From the NCBI GenBank assembly GCA_902786245.1, contig CADABS010000040.1, positions 1 through 47,851 of the forward strand: a stretch of DNA of 47,851 nucleotides, given 5' to 3'. Shown piece after piece: positions 38,913 through 47,851 of this stretch. The position numbers and the translations under genes are program-made. The notes under the pieces were generated by a model, which was not told the origin of the DNA, ran no database searches, and saw only the letters and a program-made list of their open reading frames with translations. Position 1 is the stretch's first letter, and each line of letters starts with the position of its first letter. Source of the stretch: an uncultured Erysipelotrichaceae bacterium. GTDB taxonomy: Bacteria > Bacillota_I > Bacilli_A > Erysipelotrichales > Erysipelotrichaceae.

Positions 38913-39860
38913 TCAGAGCACGGTATTCTGCTGTTCGCTGCGCAGCCATGCACGGATGTTGTCAAAGACGGTATCCGCCCGCATCTCCATCGATTCTTTC
39001 GTCGCAAAAGCGCTGTGCGGTGTCAGGAATGTATTCGGTGCATGCAGCAGCGGCTCGTCTGCAGGCAGCGGCGGTTCCGTATCGAATACATCGATGCATG
39101 CGCCGGCAATGACATGTTCCTTCAGCGCATCTGTCAGAGCCTGTGTATCGACGACCGGTCCCCTTGCAACATTGACGAGGATCGCTTCTTTTTTCATCAG
39201 GGCAAGTTCATTTCTGCCGATCATGCCTCTGGTCGCATCGGTCAGAGGACAGTGCAGAACAACGATATCGGATCTCTGCAGCAGATCCTGCAGATCCGTG
39301 CACTGTACATACTCCAGGGGATTGTTTGCCGGTGTGCGGGTATATGCGATCACCTGGGCACCGAAGGCATGGAACAGTTCTGCACTGCGTCTGCCGATCC
39401 TGCCAAGACCGATGATACCGACCGTCTTCCCTTTGATTTCCGTACCGACAAGGCCGTTTTTATTTCCGCCTTCCCTGGCTCTCTGGTCCAGAGCCGGAAG
39501 ATTTCTGACCATCCCCAGCACCATGCCCAGGGTCTGTTCCGCAACGGCTTCGTTGGAATATCCGGATGCGTTGGATACGGCGATGCCTTTTTCGCGGCAT
39601 ACATCCAGGGCGACATGGTCGGTTCCGGTAAAAGCGATATCGACAAATTTCAGGTTATTGCATGCCCGCAGCACTTCGGCCTTCATCGGCATATTGGCCA
39701 GGATCATGATATCTGCGTCTTCTGCGTTTCTGATCTGTTCTTCAATGGAGTCCGTGCGTTCACAGACGCTGAATTCCATTCCCTGCTCCTCAAAAGGCTT
39801 CATATGCGCCTTCAGGCTGTCTGCACGGATTCCCAGTGATTCCATGATGACTGTTTTCAT
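38913..39860 (-). CDS. D-isomer 2-hydroxyacid dehydrogenase
   Basis: The 315-residue NAD-dependent enzyme has the nucleotide fold TVGIIGLGRIGRRSAELFHA, the signature segment DIVVLHCPLTDATRGMIG, the catalytic Arg in NVARGPVVDTQAL, the Glu in FDTEPPLP, and the His in TPHSAFAT. The first 100 residues carry the substrate-binding lobe. The exact acid is not resolved; glycerate, lactate and phosphoglycerate enzymes share this layout, but the lack of an ACT domain argues against SerA. AGGAGG lies 6 nt upstream. It ends a four-gene operon starting at 41208, with a weak A/T-rich hairpin after its stop. Confidence 0.93.
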   Translation of the reverse strand: MKTVIMESLGIRADSLKAHMKPFEEQGMEFSVCERTDSIEEQIRNAEDADIMILANMPMKAEVLRACNNLKFVDIAFTGTDHVALDVCREKGIAVSNASGYSNEAVAEQTLGMVLGMVRNLPALDQRAREGGNKNGLVGTEIKGKTVGIIGLGRIGRRSAELFHAFGAQVIAYTRTPANNPLEYVQCTDLQDLLQRSDIVVLHCPLTDATRGMIGRNELALMKKEAILVNVARGPVVDTQALTDALKEHVIAGACIDVFDTEPPLPADEPLLHAPNTFLTPHSAFATKESMEMRADTVFDNIRAWLRSEQQNTVL

Positions 39861-39869
39861 TTCTTCCTC

Positions 39870-40427
39870 CTACAGTGTATGAATGCGCGTGCGGCAGGCG
39901 GCGAGCATTTCCTCAGGATCATAGATGCCAGTCAGGTTCATGACATGGGCAGCGATCATCAGGCAGCCGCAGGCATCGCTCTGCGCGTTGTGGTGGTTCA
40001 GTTCGATCTGCAGATAATCGCACATGTCATTGAGACGATGATGCGGCAGCTGGGGAAAGACATGACGGGACAGTTCAACGGTATCAAACCAGCGGATGAC
40101 CGGTACCGGCAGTCCGCAGTTGAGACAGGCTGCCTTCAGACATCCCATATCAAACCGGGCATTGTGGGCAGCAATCAGAGCATTGTCAAACTGCGGCAGC
40201 AGTTCTCTGTATACGGTCCTGAAATCCGGTGCATCTTTCACATCGGCCGGTGTGATGCCGTGGATCCTGATATTCCAGGGCAGAAACCGGCTGACATTGG
40301 CTTCCGGACGGATCAGCGAATAGTATTTCTCCTCTACCGCGCCGTCTTCCATCATGGCCGTGCCGACGCTGCAGATACTGGCGGGATTGTTATTCGCCGT
40401 TTCAAAATCAATTGCCAGAATATTCAT
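39870..40427 (-). CDS. DnaQ-like 3'-5' exonuclease
   Basis: This 185-residue DEDDh exonuclease has Exo I AIDFETANNNP, Exo II AAHNARFDMGCL and Exo III HHNAQSDACGCLMIA, with the catalytic His in that last motif. It resembles the epsilon subunit of DNA polymerase III but also the stand-alone exonucleases of many Bacillota. Its ATG overlaps the end of the ArsR gene (ATGA), so expression is coupled. Role probably in nucleic-acid trimming or repair; not necessarily replicative proofreading. Confidence 0.92.
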   Translation of the reverse strand: MNILAIDFETANNNPASICSVGTAMMEDGAVEEKYYSLIRPEANVSRFLPWNIRIHGITPADVKDAPDFRTVYRELLPQFDNALIAAHNARFDMGCLKAACLNCGLPVPVIRWFDTVELSRHVFPQLPHHRLNDMCDYLQIELNHHNAQSDACGCLMIAAHVMNLTGIYDPEEMLAACRTRIHTL

Positions 40428-40749
40428 TCATGGATATGCTCGTAAGCCATCCGCCAGATGTTTTCGATATGTTCATCCGCCATGGAGTAATAAACACTCT
40501 TTCCGATCTTTCTGGTTCTTACGAGCTTTGTCTTTTTCAGTGACGCAAGCTGATGCGATACCGCACTGGTGCTCATTTCCAGAAGACCTGCGATATCGGA
40601 TACGCACAGTTCATGGGTAAAGAGGACATTCATGATCTTCAGCCGGGTGCTGTCCCCGAACATGTCAAAGATCAGACTCATGTCATCATATTCTTTTTCA
40701 TTCAGCATTGCCTGCCGGCACTGCTGTGCCGCTTCGGGATCGATCCATT

Positions 40750-40753
<4 letters not shown>
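40424..40753 (-). CDS. ArsR/SmtB-family transcription regulator
   Basis: The start is the ATG at 40753, giving 109 residues (MKWIDPEAAQQCRQAM). The winged helix shows DMFGDSTRLKIMNVLFTHEL, CVSDIAGLLEMSTSAVSHQL and KTKLVRTRKIGKSVYYSM. The helix-3 metal motif is ELCVSD, with a single Cys of the ELCVCD pattern, so a full As/Cd site is absent. An A5-type His/Asp site near the C-terminus (DEHIENIWRMAYEHIHE) is possible. It is coupled by overlap to the genes on both sides. No dedicated metal pump lies next to it, so its ligand is unclear. Confidence 0.9.
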
Positions 40754-42408
<1,655 letters not shown>

Positions 42409-42409
42409 T

Positions 42410-43450
42410 ATGCAGTACGAAAAAACAAGCGATTTTGACTATGAACTCCCGAAGGAACTGATCGCCCAGACACCCCTGGCCGACCGCTCTTCTTCCCGGA
42501 TGATGGTCATTCATAAAAACAGCGGTACATTTGAAGATCATATCTTCTCCGAGATCGCAGACTATTTCAGACCCGGCGATGTACTGGTCCGCAATAACAC
42601 CCGGGTCATCCCGGCCCGTCTTTACGGAACCAAGGAAGAAACCGGAGCCCATGTCGAGCTGCTTCTGCTGCGGCAGGAAGAAGACGATGTATGGGAATGC
42701 CTGGTCGGAAACGCAAAGACCGTCAAGATGAATACCATCGTATCCTTCCATGAAGGCGAACTCAAAGCACAGTGCGTCGGCATCGGCGAAAAAGGCATCC
42801 GGAAGATGAAGATGATCTATGACGGCATCTTCAATGAAATTCTCGATGCGCTCGGCAATGTTCCCCTGCCCCCGTATATCCGGGAAAAACTGAATGACCC
42901 GGAACGCTACCAGACGGTATATTCCAGGATCAGAGGCAGCGCCGCAGCCCCGACAGCCGGTCTGCATTTCACCGATGAAATCTTCCGTCAGCTGCAGGAC
43001 AAAGGCGTGATCATCGCCGAAGTCACCCTGCATGTCGGACTGGGCACCTTCCGTCCTATGGATACGGAAAACATCGCCGAACATGATATGCACAGCGAAG
43101 TCTACTATATGTCAGAAGAAACGGCGGATATTCTCAATCAGGCCAAAGCCGAAGGCAGACGGATCATCGCCATCGGCACGACTTCCGTCAGAACGCTGGA
43201 AAGCGTATGGAACCGCTTCGGCCGCTTTGAAGAATGCAGCGGCGAAACAAAGCTGTTCATCTATCCGGGCTATGAATGGCATACCATCGACTGCATGCTG
43301 ACAAACTTCCATCTGCCCAAGTCTACCCTGATCATGATGATCTGTTCCTTTGCCGGATATGATCTGACCTTTGAAGCCTACCGCCACGCAGTAGAAGAAA
43401 GATACCGCTTCTTCTCCTTCGGCGACTGCATGTTCATCACCAATGACTGA
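42410..43450 (+). CDS. queA: S-adenosylmethionine:tRNA ribosyltransferase-isomerase
   Basis: The start is the ATG at 42410, one base after the tgt stop, with GAGG 9 nt upstream, giving 346 residues. QueA moves the ribosyl part of SAM to preQ1-tRNA, making epoxyqueuosine. The family blocks are visible: SDFDYELPKELIAQTPLADR, RNNTRVIPARLYGTKEETG, GSAAAPTAGLHFTDEIF, LHVGLGTFRPMDTENIAEH and IAIGTTSVRTLES. Length is typical. Overlaps queH by 8 bp. Confidence 0.97.
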   Translation: MQYEKTSDFDYELPKELIAQTPLADRSSSRMMVIHKNSGTFEDHIFSEIADYFRPGDVLVRNNTRVIPARLYGTKEETGAHVELLLLRQEEDDVWECLVGNAKTVKMNTIVSFHEGELKAQCVGIGEKGIRKMKMIYDGIFNEILDALGNVPLPPYIREKLNDPERYQTVYSRIRGSAAAPTAGLHFTDEIFRQLQDKGVIIAEVTLHVGLGTFRPMDTENIAEHDMHSEVYYMSEETADILNQAKAEGRRIIAIGTTSVRTLESVWNRFGRFEECSGETKLFIYPGYEWHTIDCMLTNFHLPKSTLIMMICSFAGYDLTFEAYRHAVEERYRFFSFGDCMFITND

Positions 43451-44105
43451 CCGGGAAGAATACATTGCCTACATCCAGGGCAGAAAATCCTCCGCCAAGC
43501 GGAACTACCACAAAGAATCGCTGAAGTGCATGGAACAGATCCGGGCATCCGGCGAAAAGCCCAGGATTCTTCTGCATGCCTGCTGTGTCGTCTGTGCATG
43601 CTGGCCGATGGAACTGCTGGCCGATACATTCGATATCACACTGATGTACCACAACTCCAACATCTGGCCTCAAGAAGAATATGATCACCGCCTGGCAGAA
43701 CTGAAAAGATATCTGAAAGAGCGCTGGAATGACTCTATCTCCCTGATCGTCACGCCGTATGACGGTACGCAGTACATGCAGGATCTTGCCTTCGGCAAAG
43801 ATGATCCGGAAGGATGGAAAAGATGTTTCTGGTGCTATGAGAAACGGATGGATGAATGTTTCCGCTATGCCGATGAAAACGGCTATGACTGGTTCACGAC
43901 CGTCATGACCTTCTCCCGCCAGAAAGATTCCCAGAAACTCAACGAAATCGGTCTGAAACTGCAGCAGAAATATACCCATACAAAATATTTCTGCTCGGAC
44001 TTCAAAAAAGCAGACGGCCAGGTGCGTTCCAATGCCATCTGCGAAGAATACAATCTGTATAAACAGAATTACTGCGGCTGTATCTATTCGCTCAGAAGCG
44101 AATGA
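43443..44105 (+). CDS. queH: Epoxyqueuosine reductase QueH
   Basis: QueH (formerly DUF208) reduces epoxyqueuosine to queuosine, the last step, replacing QueG in many anaerobes. The 220-residue protein has ILLHACCVVCACWPMELL with the first Cys pair, HNSNIWPQEEYDHRLAELKR, then KRCFWCYEKRMDECF with the second Cys pair, and YCGCIYSLRSE at the end. These cysteines bind the iron-sulphur and a metal site. Its ATG overlaps queA by 8 bp. It abuts the convergent ABC gene with no intergenic base and no terminator hairpin between. Confidence 0.95.
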   Translation: MTDREEYIAYIQGRKSSAKRNYHKESLKCMEQIRASGEKPRILLHACCVVCACWPMELLADTFDITLMYHNSNIWPQEEYDHRLAELKRYLKERWNDSISLIVTPYDGTQYMQDLAFGKDDPEGWKRCFWCYEKRMDECFRYADENGYDWFTTVMTFSRQKDSQKLNEIGLKLQQKYTHTKYFCSDFKKADGQVRSNAICEEYNLYKQNYCGCIYSLRSE

Positions 44106-44807
44106 TCACCATTCAATCGTATCGATATCCTGCGGCTGTTCATTGATCTCATCCGAGATGATGCGGCCGCTTTTTACTCTGATCACCTGATCCCCCATCG
44201 GACAGATTGCCAGGTTATGGGTAATGATAATGACCGTCATGCCGGTATTCCGGCTGGTCTCCTGCAGCAGTTTCAGAATCTGCTTGCCGGTGACATAGTC
44301 CAGCGCACCGGTCGGTTCATCGCACAGCAGAAGCTTCGGGTTTTTGGCAAGCGCTCTGGCGATCGCGACTCTCTGCTGTTCGCCGCCGGAAAGCTGGGAA
44401 GGAAAATTGTTCATTCTTTCTTCCAGACCCACCTGCTTCAGCGTCTCTGCCGGATCGAGCGGATTCCTGCATATTTCCGTAGCCAGTTCGACATTCTCCA
44501 GAGCAGTCAGATTCTGCACAAGATTATAGAACTGGAACACAAAGCCGATGTCAAAGCGGCGGTAGTCGGTCAGCTGCTTTTCATCCATCGCATCGATCCG
44601 CACACCGTCTACGATGATCTCGCCGTCGGTGCATGTATCCATGCCTCCAAGGATGTTCAAAACCGTGCTTTTGCCGGCACCGGAAGCACCGGCAATAATG
44701 ACGATCCTGCCCTTTTCAATGGAAAAATCACAGCCGTTCAGAGCACAGATTTCAACCTCGCCCTGATGGTATATCTTACGTACATTTCTGAATTCAATGA
44801 ATCCCAT
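44106..44807 (-). CDS. ABC transporter ATP-binding protein (LolD/MacB type)
   Basis: The 233-residue ATPase has Walker [20 protein letters not shown]-loop region [23 protein letters not shown] signature [17 protein letters not shown], Walker [17 protein letters not shown], and H-loop [13 protein letters not shown] and LTALENV are typical of the LolD/MacB-type group that works with large extracellular-domain (FtsX-like) permeases. The permease gene is not next to it here. SD AAGGAG is 5 nt before the ATG. It is tail to tail with queH, with the stops adjacent. Confidence 0.93.
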   Translation of the reverse strand: MGFIEFRNVRKIYHQGEVEICALNGCDFSIEKGRIVIIAGASGAGKSTVLNILGGMDTCTDGEIIVDGVRIDAMDEKQLTDYRRFDIGFVFQFYNLVQNLTALENVELATEICRNPLDPAETLKQVGLEERMNNFPSQLSGGEQQRVAIARALAKNPKLLLCDEPTGALDYVTGKQILKLLQETSRNTGMTVIIITHNLAICPMGDQVIRVKSGRIISDEINEQPQDIDTIEW

Positions 44808-44849
44808 GCCTGCTCCTTACATTTTAATGCCAATATCAAATCATCTGTC

Positions 44850-44878
44850 TTTACTAACTGACTTTACAGCGTTATATT
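44850..44878 (+). promoter_or_regulatory. Promoter of the repeat lipoprotein gene
   Basis: TTTACT (44850-44855), a 17-bp spacer and TATATT (44873-44878), about 50 bp upstream of the ATG. A second possible -10 (TATATG, 44901-44906) lies closer to the gene. Confidence 0.55.
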
Positions 44879-44928
44879 AACATTGCTGCGAAAAATGCAG
44901 TATATGTTTTTGAAAGGAAAGAATTAAC

Positions 44929-45660
44929 ATGAGAAACATCTGGAAAGCATCACTGGCTGCGATGCTGGCACTGGGCCTTGCCGCTTGCAGCTCTTCCGAA
45001 CCCGAAACATCTGACACAACTGAAGAAGAAACAAAGGAAGAAGAAACAAAAGAAGAAACAGCAGAGCCTGAAACAGCAGTAGCAAGCTACTACATCATCA
45101 ACAACACTGGCGAAAAGGCTACTTGGTCGATCGTCAACAACGAAGGTGAACTCGAAACAAAAGAAGGCGAACTGGAAGACGGCAAGTATGAAGCAGTTGA
45201 CTTCGGCGAAGTCAAGGCTGACCTCTCCTTCACAGTCAACTACAAGACAGAAAGCGGCCGCGAAGGCAAGTTCGAAACTCTGCATGTTGAAGAAGCTAAC
45301 ATCTCTCTGCTGGCTGAAGACGATATGACAGGTTCCACACAGATTGCATTCGTTCAGGAACTCCCTGTAACAAATGCCAAGGCAGCTTATGTTGTTACAA
45401 ACAACACAGGCGAAAAGGTTACTCTGACAATTTCCAACAACGAAGGCGAACTCGACGCTTTCGAAAAGGAACTGGCTGACGGTGAGTCTGTTGACGTTGA
45501 CTTCGGTGAAGTAAATGACACTCTGTCCTTCACAGTCAACTACAAGACAGAAAGCGGCCGCGAAGGCAAGTTCGAAACTCTGCATGTTGAAGAAGCTAAC
45601 ATCTCTCTGCTGGCTGAAGACGACATGACAGGTCCGACACAGATTGCTTTCACTCACTAA
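44929..45660 (+). CDS. Lipoprotein with a duplicated approximately 100-residue domain
   Basis: The 243-residue protein has a short signal peptide ending in the lipobox LGLAAC (Cys at about 20) and an acidic, Thr/Glu-rich linker (about 24-50) that probably spans the cell wall. Two copies of one domain follow, about 50-142 and 153-243, each with (I/V)xNNTGEK near the start, SxNNEGEL, VDFGEV, then SFTVNYKTESGREGKFETL and ISLLAEDDMTG. Bases 45226-45323 and 45526-45623 are identical, exactly 300 bp apart. Codons are strongly biased (ACA, GCT, GAA), unlike neighbouring genes, as in highly expressed genes. SD AAAGGAAAG. Function unknown. Confidence 0.92.
   Translation: MRNIWKASLAAMLALGLAACSSSEPETSDTTEEETKEEETKEETAEPETAVASYYIINNTGEKATWSIVNNEGELETKEGELEDGKYEAVDFGEVKADLSFTVNYKTESGREGKFETLHVEEANISLLAEDDMTGSTQIAFVQELPVTNAKAAYVVTNNTGEKVTLTISNNEGELDAFEKELADGESVDVDFGEVNDTLSFTVNYKTESGREGKFETLHVEEANISLLAEDDMTGPTQIAFTH
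45226..45323 (+). repeat. Copy 1 of a 98-bp exact direct repeat
   Basis: Identical to 45526-45623 at every base, 300 bp downstream, inside the lipoprotein gene. Flanking repeat sequence is more diverged, which suggests recent gene conversion or strong constraint on this part. Confidence 0.95.
45526..45623 (+). repeat. Copy 2 of a 98-bp exact direct repeat
   Basis: Second copy of the unit at 45226-45323. The exact 300-bp (100-codon) spacing keeps the reading frame. Confidence 0.95.
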
Positions 45661-45684
45661 TCCACTTAGTAAGCAAGAGTACAG

Positions 45685-45714
45685 AACGGCGCAGAAATGT
45701 GCCGTTTTTATTTT
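45685..45714 (+). terminator. Terminator of the lipoprotein gene
   Basis: AACGGCGCA (45685-45693) pairs with TGTGCCGTT (45698-45706, one G-T wobble) around GAAA, followed by TTTATTTT. Confidence 0.9.
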
Positions 45715-45862
45715 GGCGCTCCGGAATCAGGTGGAGTAGCTGAAATTTGAATCCAAGCTGACTTGGGAAATTGAATACCCCCATAAGCGTTTAAAGACAA
45801 TGTGATTCATGAACAAGAGGTCGTTCCGGCAGCCTTTAACAGGCAGCTGGAAAGGCCTCTTT
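45715..45862. other. Non-coding junction with a long hairpin, possible mobile-element remnant
   Basis: No gene is supported here. Positions 45815-45861 form a long imperfect hairpin: outer arms AAGAGG / CCTCTT and an inner stem CCGGCAGCCT / AGGCAGCTGG (one A-A mismatch, one G-T pair) around TTAAC, with TTTTC after it on the plus strand. The preceding stretch (45715-45810) ends in ATAAGCGTTTAAAGACAATG, which faintly resembles the GTAAGCG ends of IS66-type elements. No transposase or clear terminal repeat is present, so this remains a guess. Confidence 0.35.
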
Positions 45863-46066
45863 TCAGGCAGAAAAACAGCGGAGGAGGCGTATGCACCTCC
45901 TCCAATCCAACCAGGCACAGGCAGTGTGTACTGTTCGCCAGAGCACAAAGCCCAGAAAGATACTTCTGCCCACTGTCAGTATGGCAATGATCTGATAAAG
46001 CAGAAAATACGGGATCACGCCCAGGATGACGGCGATGGTCACTCCAGCCTTTGGCTGTTTTTTCAG
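45863..46066 (-). pseudogene. Truncated N-terminal fragment of an ABC-exporter permease
   Basis: The minus-strand frame from a CTG at 46066 reads LKKQPKAGVTIAVILGVIPY then FLLYQIIAILTVGRS and FLGFVLWRTVHTACAWL, a pattern typical of the first membrane helices of ABC exporters. It then runs into a GGAGGAGG / CCTCCTCC hairpin (45880-45903) and stops at 45863. No normal start codon is present, and everything beyond about 50 residues is missing. It follows the broken exporter gene directly, so this was probably another exporter of the same operon, truncated by a deletion or insertion whose far end lies near 45900. Confidence 0.55.
45870..45903 (-). terminator. Terminator after the exporter fragment
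   Basis: On the minus strand a perfect 8-bp stem GGAGGAGG / CCTCCTCC with loop TGCATACG, followed by GCTGTTTTTC. Likely ends transcription of the broken ABC operon. Confidence 0.7.
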
Positions 46067-47786
46067 ATGCTCCAGTCTGCGCTGGCATTTTGCAGCTGCG
46101 TCATGCGTCTGAAAAGGCTGTTTTCTTTTGCAAGGAGTTCTGCCGGACTTCCTTCTTCGGCCACCTTGCCATCTGAAAGAACAACAATTTTATCCGCCGC
46201 TTCCACAGTACGCATACGGTGGGCGATGACCAGTACCGTTTTCCCGGTGAGCAGCCGTGACAGCGCGCCTTGCACCTTCGTCTCGTTCTCTACGTCAAGA
46301 GAAGCCGTTGCTTCATCCAGAAGCACGATCGGTGCATTCTTCAAAAGTGCACGGGCAATAGAGATCCGCTGACGTTCTCCTCCGGAGAGCTTCGCTCCGT
46401 TTTCTCCGATGGGCGTGGCATAGCCCTGCGGAAGCTTCTCTACGAACTCGTCACAGTTGGCTGCTCTGGCGGCGGCCAGAACCTCTTCATCTGAAGCACC
46501 GTGCTTGCCCAGACGGATATTTTCCATCACGGTATCGTCAAACAATACCACATCCTGGAACACCATGGAGTAATCTCGATATCTGCTATGTTCACACCAC
46601 CGACACGGATGGTACCGCTGTCGATATCCCAAAGTCTTGCAGCAAGCCTGGCGCAGGTGCTCTTGCCGGAGCCGGAAGGGCCGACCAGTGCGGTCACTTC
46701 GCCCTCTTTCGCTGTAAAGCTTACACCACGCAGGACCTGTTCATTGTCGTAAGCAAAGCCCACATTCTCAAAGACGATATCATGTCCATCCGGCGCAAAG
46801 CTGTCGGCCCCATCGGCGGTCTTCGCATCGTAGATCTCCATCAGACGGCTGGCAGCGACTTGAGACATAAACATCTCGGCAATCAATGCGAGAGCCTGGT
46901 CGAAAGGCGCATATACACGGGTGATCACTAACAGGAACATAAACAGCAGCATGAAATCGATCTGGCCGGAAAGGATCATACTCGTACCTGTCAGTATCGT
47001 TGTCGCTACGCCAAGGCGCATGATCACGCTGGCTGCATTGACAAAAATACCGGTGGACAATTCACCTTTGATCATGGTCTTTTCGTGGTGATCAATCTTC
47101 GCGTTCAGCTCATTCAGAAACCGCTCTTCCTGGTTTGTAGCCCGGATCTCCCGGATGTTTTCGAGGGTTTCCTGAATGCCGTCAGATACCCGGATACCCG
47201 CTGCTTTTGTGACCTCTGAATTCTTCTTTGCCAGCTTGCGGCTTCCGAAAAGCAGAGCGAAGGCCACCGGAACACCCCACAGGCAGGCAATAGCTAATTT
47301 CCAGTTATAGCAGAAGAGTCCGACAGCAATGATCGCGGTAGAAATATACGATCCATACAAATACCCCAGGCAATGGGACCAAACATGCTCAAGGCGGTTG
47401 ACGTCGCCCATGATGGTCTCTGTCAGGTCTGCAAGATCCCGCTTCCCGAAATAGCCAAGGGGCAGCTTTCTTAAGCGCTCGGCAATGCTGATCCGGACCG
47501 CTTTGACTTCGCTGTATACCAGGCCATAGGTCGTGCGATACTGCTGCATATGTGTGATCAGGGAAAGGACCACGAAGGCAAGCACCAGCAGGATAAAGGT
47601 AAGGGCATTCGGAAGCGGCGCACCGGTCGTTAATGTGTCCATGAACTTCGTCATGAGGAGATACAGGATGCCCATTCCGCCCATGACCACAAGGTTCACG
47701 ATCACAGTGAAGATCGTCCCTTGTTTTGTGTTCTTTATGCCCTGATCGGTAAGCGCGTATTTACGCTGAAAATCTTTTCCGAACAT
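46063..47786 (-). pseudogene. ABC exporter (permease-ATPase fusion) broken by an out-of-frame deletion
   Basis: The start is the ATG at 47786 (MFGKDFQRKYALTDQG), with GGAGG upstream, just overlapping the stop of the preceding gene (TAATG). The first part (to about 46,570) has the exporter membrane domain with six helices and the ATPase start VGPSGSGKSTCARLAARLWD. After GGVNIADI the frame is lost. It resumes one frame over as RDYSMVFQDVVLFDDTVMEN, LSGGERQRISIARALL, DEATASLD and the H-loop AHRMRT. Exporters of this type have about six residues more at the break (the D-P-E-T-L-L region), so roughly 19 bp seem deleted. The two halves are otherwise complete. A pair partner lies upstream. Confidence 0.85.
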
Positions 47787-47851
47787 TACTGCACCTCCTT
47801 TTTGGCGGATACAGACACTGCGGGATCCACTTGCGAGATCCGCCATTTGAC
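47786..47851 (-). CDS. C-terminal end of the upstream exporter-operon gene (5' outside window)
   Basis: The minus-strand frame entering at the right edge reads VKWRISQVDPAVSVSAKKEV and stops at TAA (47786-47788), overlapping the ATG of the next gene (TAATG). This tight coupling fits the two-gene ABC exporter arrangement common in Bacillota, where the first half-transporter ends with a polar tail. Identity beyond position is not shown by these 21 residues. Confidence 0.6.
   Translation of the reverse strand, partial: VKWRISQVDPAVSVSAKKEVQ

Noticed and set aside
45226-45623. The repeated segment as a CRISPR or mobile repeat.
   Set aside because: It has only two copies, lies in frame inside one gene, and encodes the same protein unit.
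46555-46600. Programmed ribosomal frameshift joining the two halves of the exporter.
   Set aside because: No slippery heptamer or stimulatory structure seen, and several conserved residues are missing, which points to a deletion.

Overview
The window looks like a chromosomal segment of a low-oxygen, gut-type Bacillota (Firmicutes), most likely of the Erysipelotrichia. This is inferred from gene content: a T-box in front of pheST, a THF riboswitch in front of folT, an AdhE fermentation enzyme with a Rex-like site, a tgt-queA-queH cluster, an agr-like locus, strong AGGAGG ribosome binding sites and U-tailed hairpin terminators. No phage, plasmid or CRISPR region is visible. Most genes are chromosomal housekeeping genes. 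The left end (about 1-4,400) and the right end (about 45,700-47,851) look accessory.

Left end (1-8,900). An agr-type quorum-sensing locus has AgrB, a LytTR response regulator and a GHKL sensor kinase in one tight operon, with no recognisable agrD. Divergent to it are a secreted protein and two small membrane proteins. Directly downstream of the kinase, on the same strand and with no terminator between, is a 1,432-residue STAND-type NTPase (DUF4062-like N-terminus, P-loop NTPase core, probable beta-propeller C-terminus). A peptide-signalling locus next to a large NLR-like ATPase is the best candidate here for an undescribed system.

Middle (8,900-23,600). Two tandem DJ-1/PfpI genes, a DUF1275 membrane protein, then a damage-response pair: a Y-family polymerase facing an S24 self-cleaving-type repressor, with GTTGCG repeats between them. 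Next come a zinc-ribbon protein and a DUF2975/XRE/membrane-protein operon. A five-gene minus-strand operon follows (in transcription order: PfkB-like protein lacking its catalytic Asp, CtpE-like P-type ATPase, HAD protein, two HypB-like GTPases). Then a cluster of seven tRNA genes (Arg, Pro, Met, Ile2, Ser, fMet, Phe) whose initiator tRNA looks abnormal, a membrane glycosyltransferase and a histidine phosphatase.

Right half (23,600-45,700). T-box-pheS-pheT, an S51 peptidase facing acylphosphatase, adhE, an oxidoreductase and several RNA-modification genes (two SpoU/TrmH methyltransferases, two U32 proteins, tgt-queA-queH). Also folT with its THF riboswitch, the PLP-homeostasis protein, a zinc phospholipase C-like protein, a pyrophosphatase-like protein, and a four-gene operon (membrane protein, ArsR, exonuclease, 2-hydroxyacid dehydrogenase). 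An orphan ABC ATPase and a lipoprotein built from a duplicated 100-residue unit close this part.

Right end (45,700-47,851). Decayed ABC-exporter genes: one full-length gene broken by an internal out-of-frame deletion, a truncated fragment after it, and the last codons of an upstream partner.

A recurring regulatory feature is four genes with an extended -10 box (TGN-TATAAT type) only 6-7 nt before the start codon and no ribosome binding site. This predicts leaderless mRNAs.
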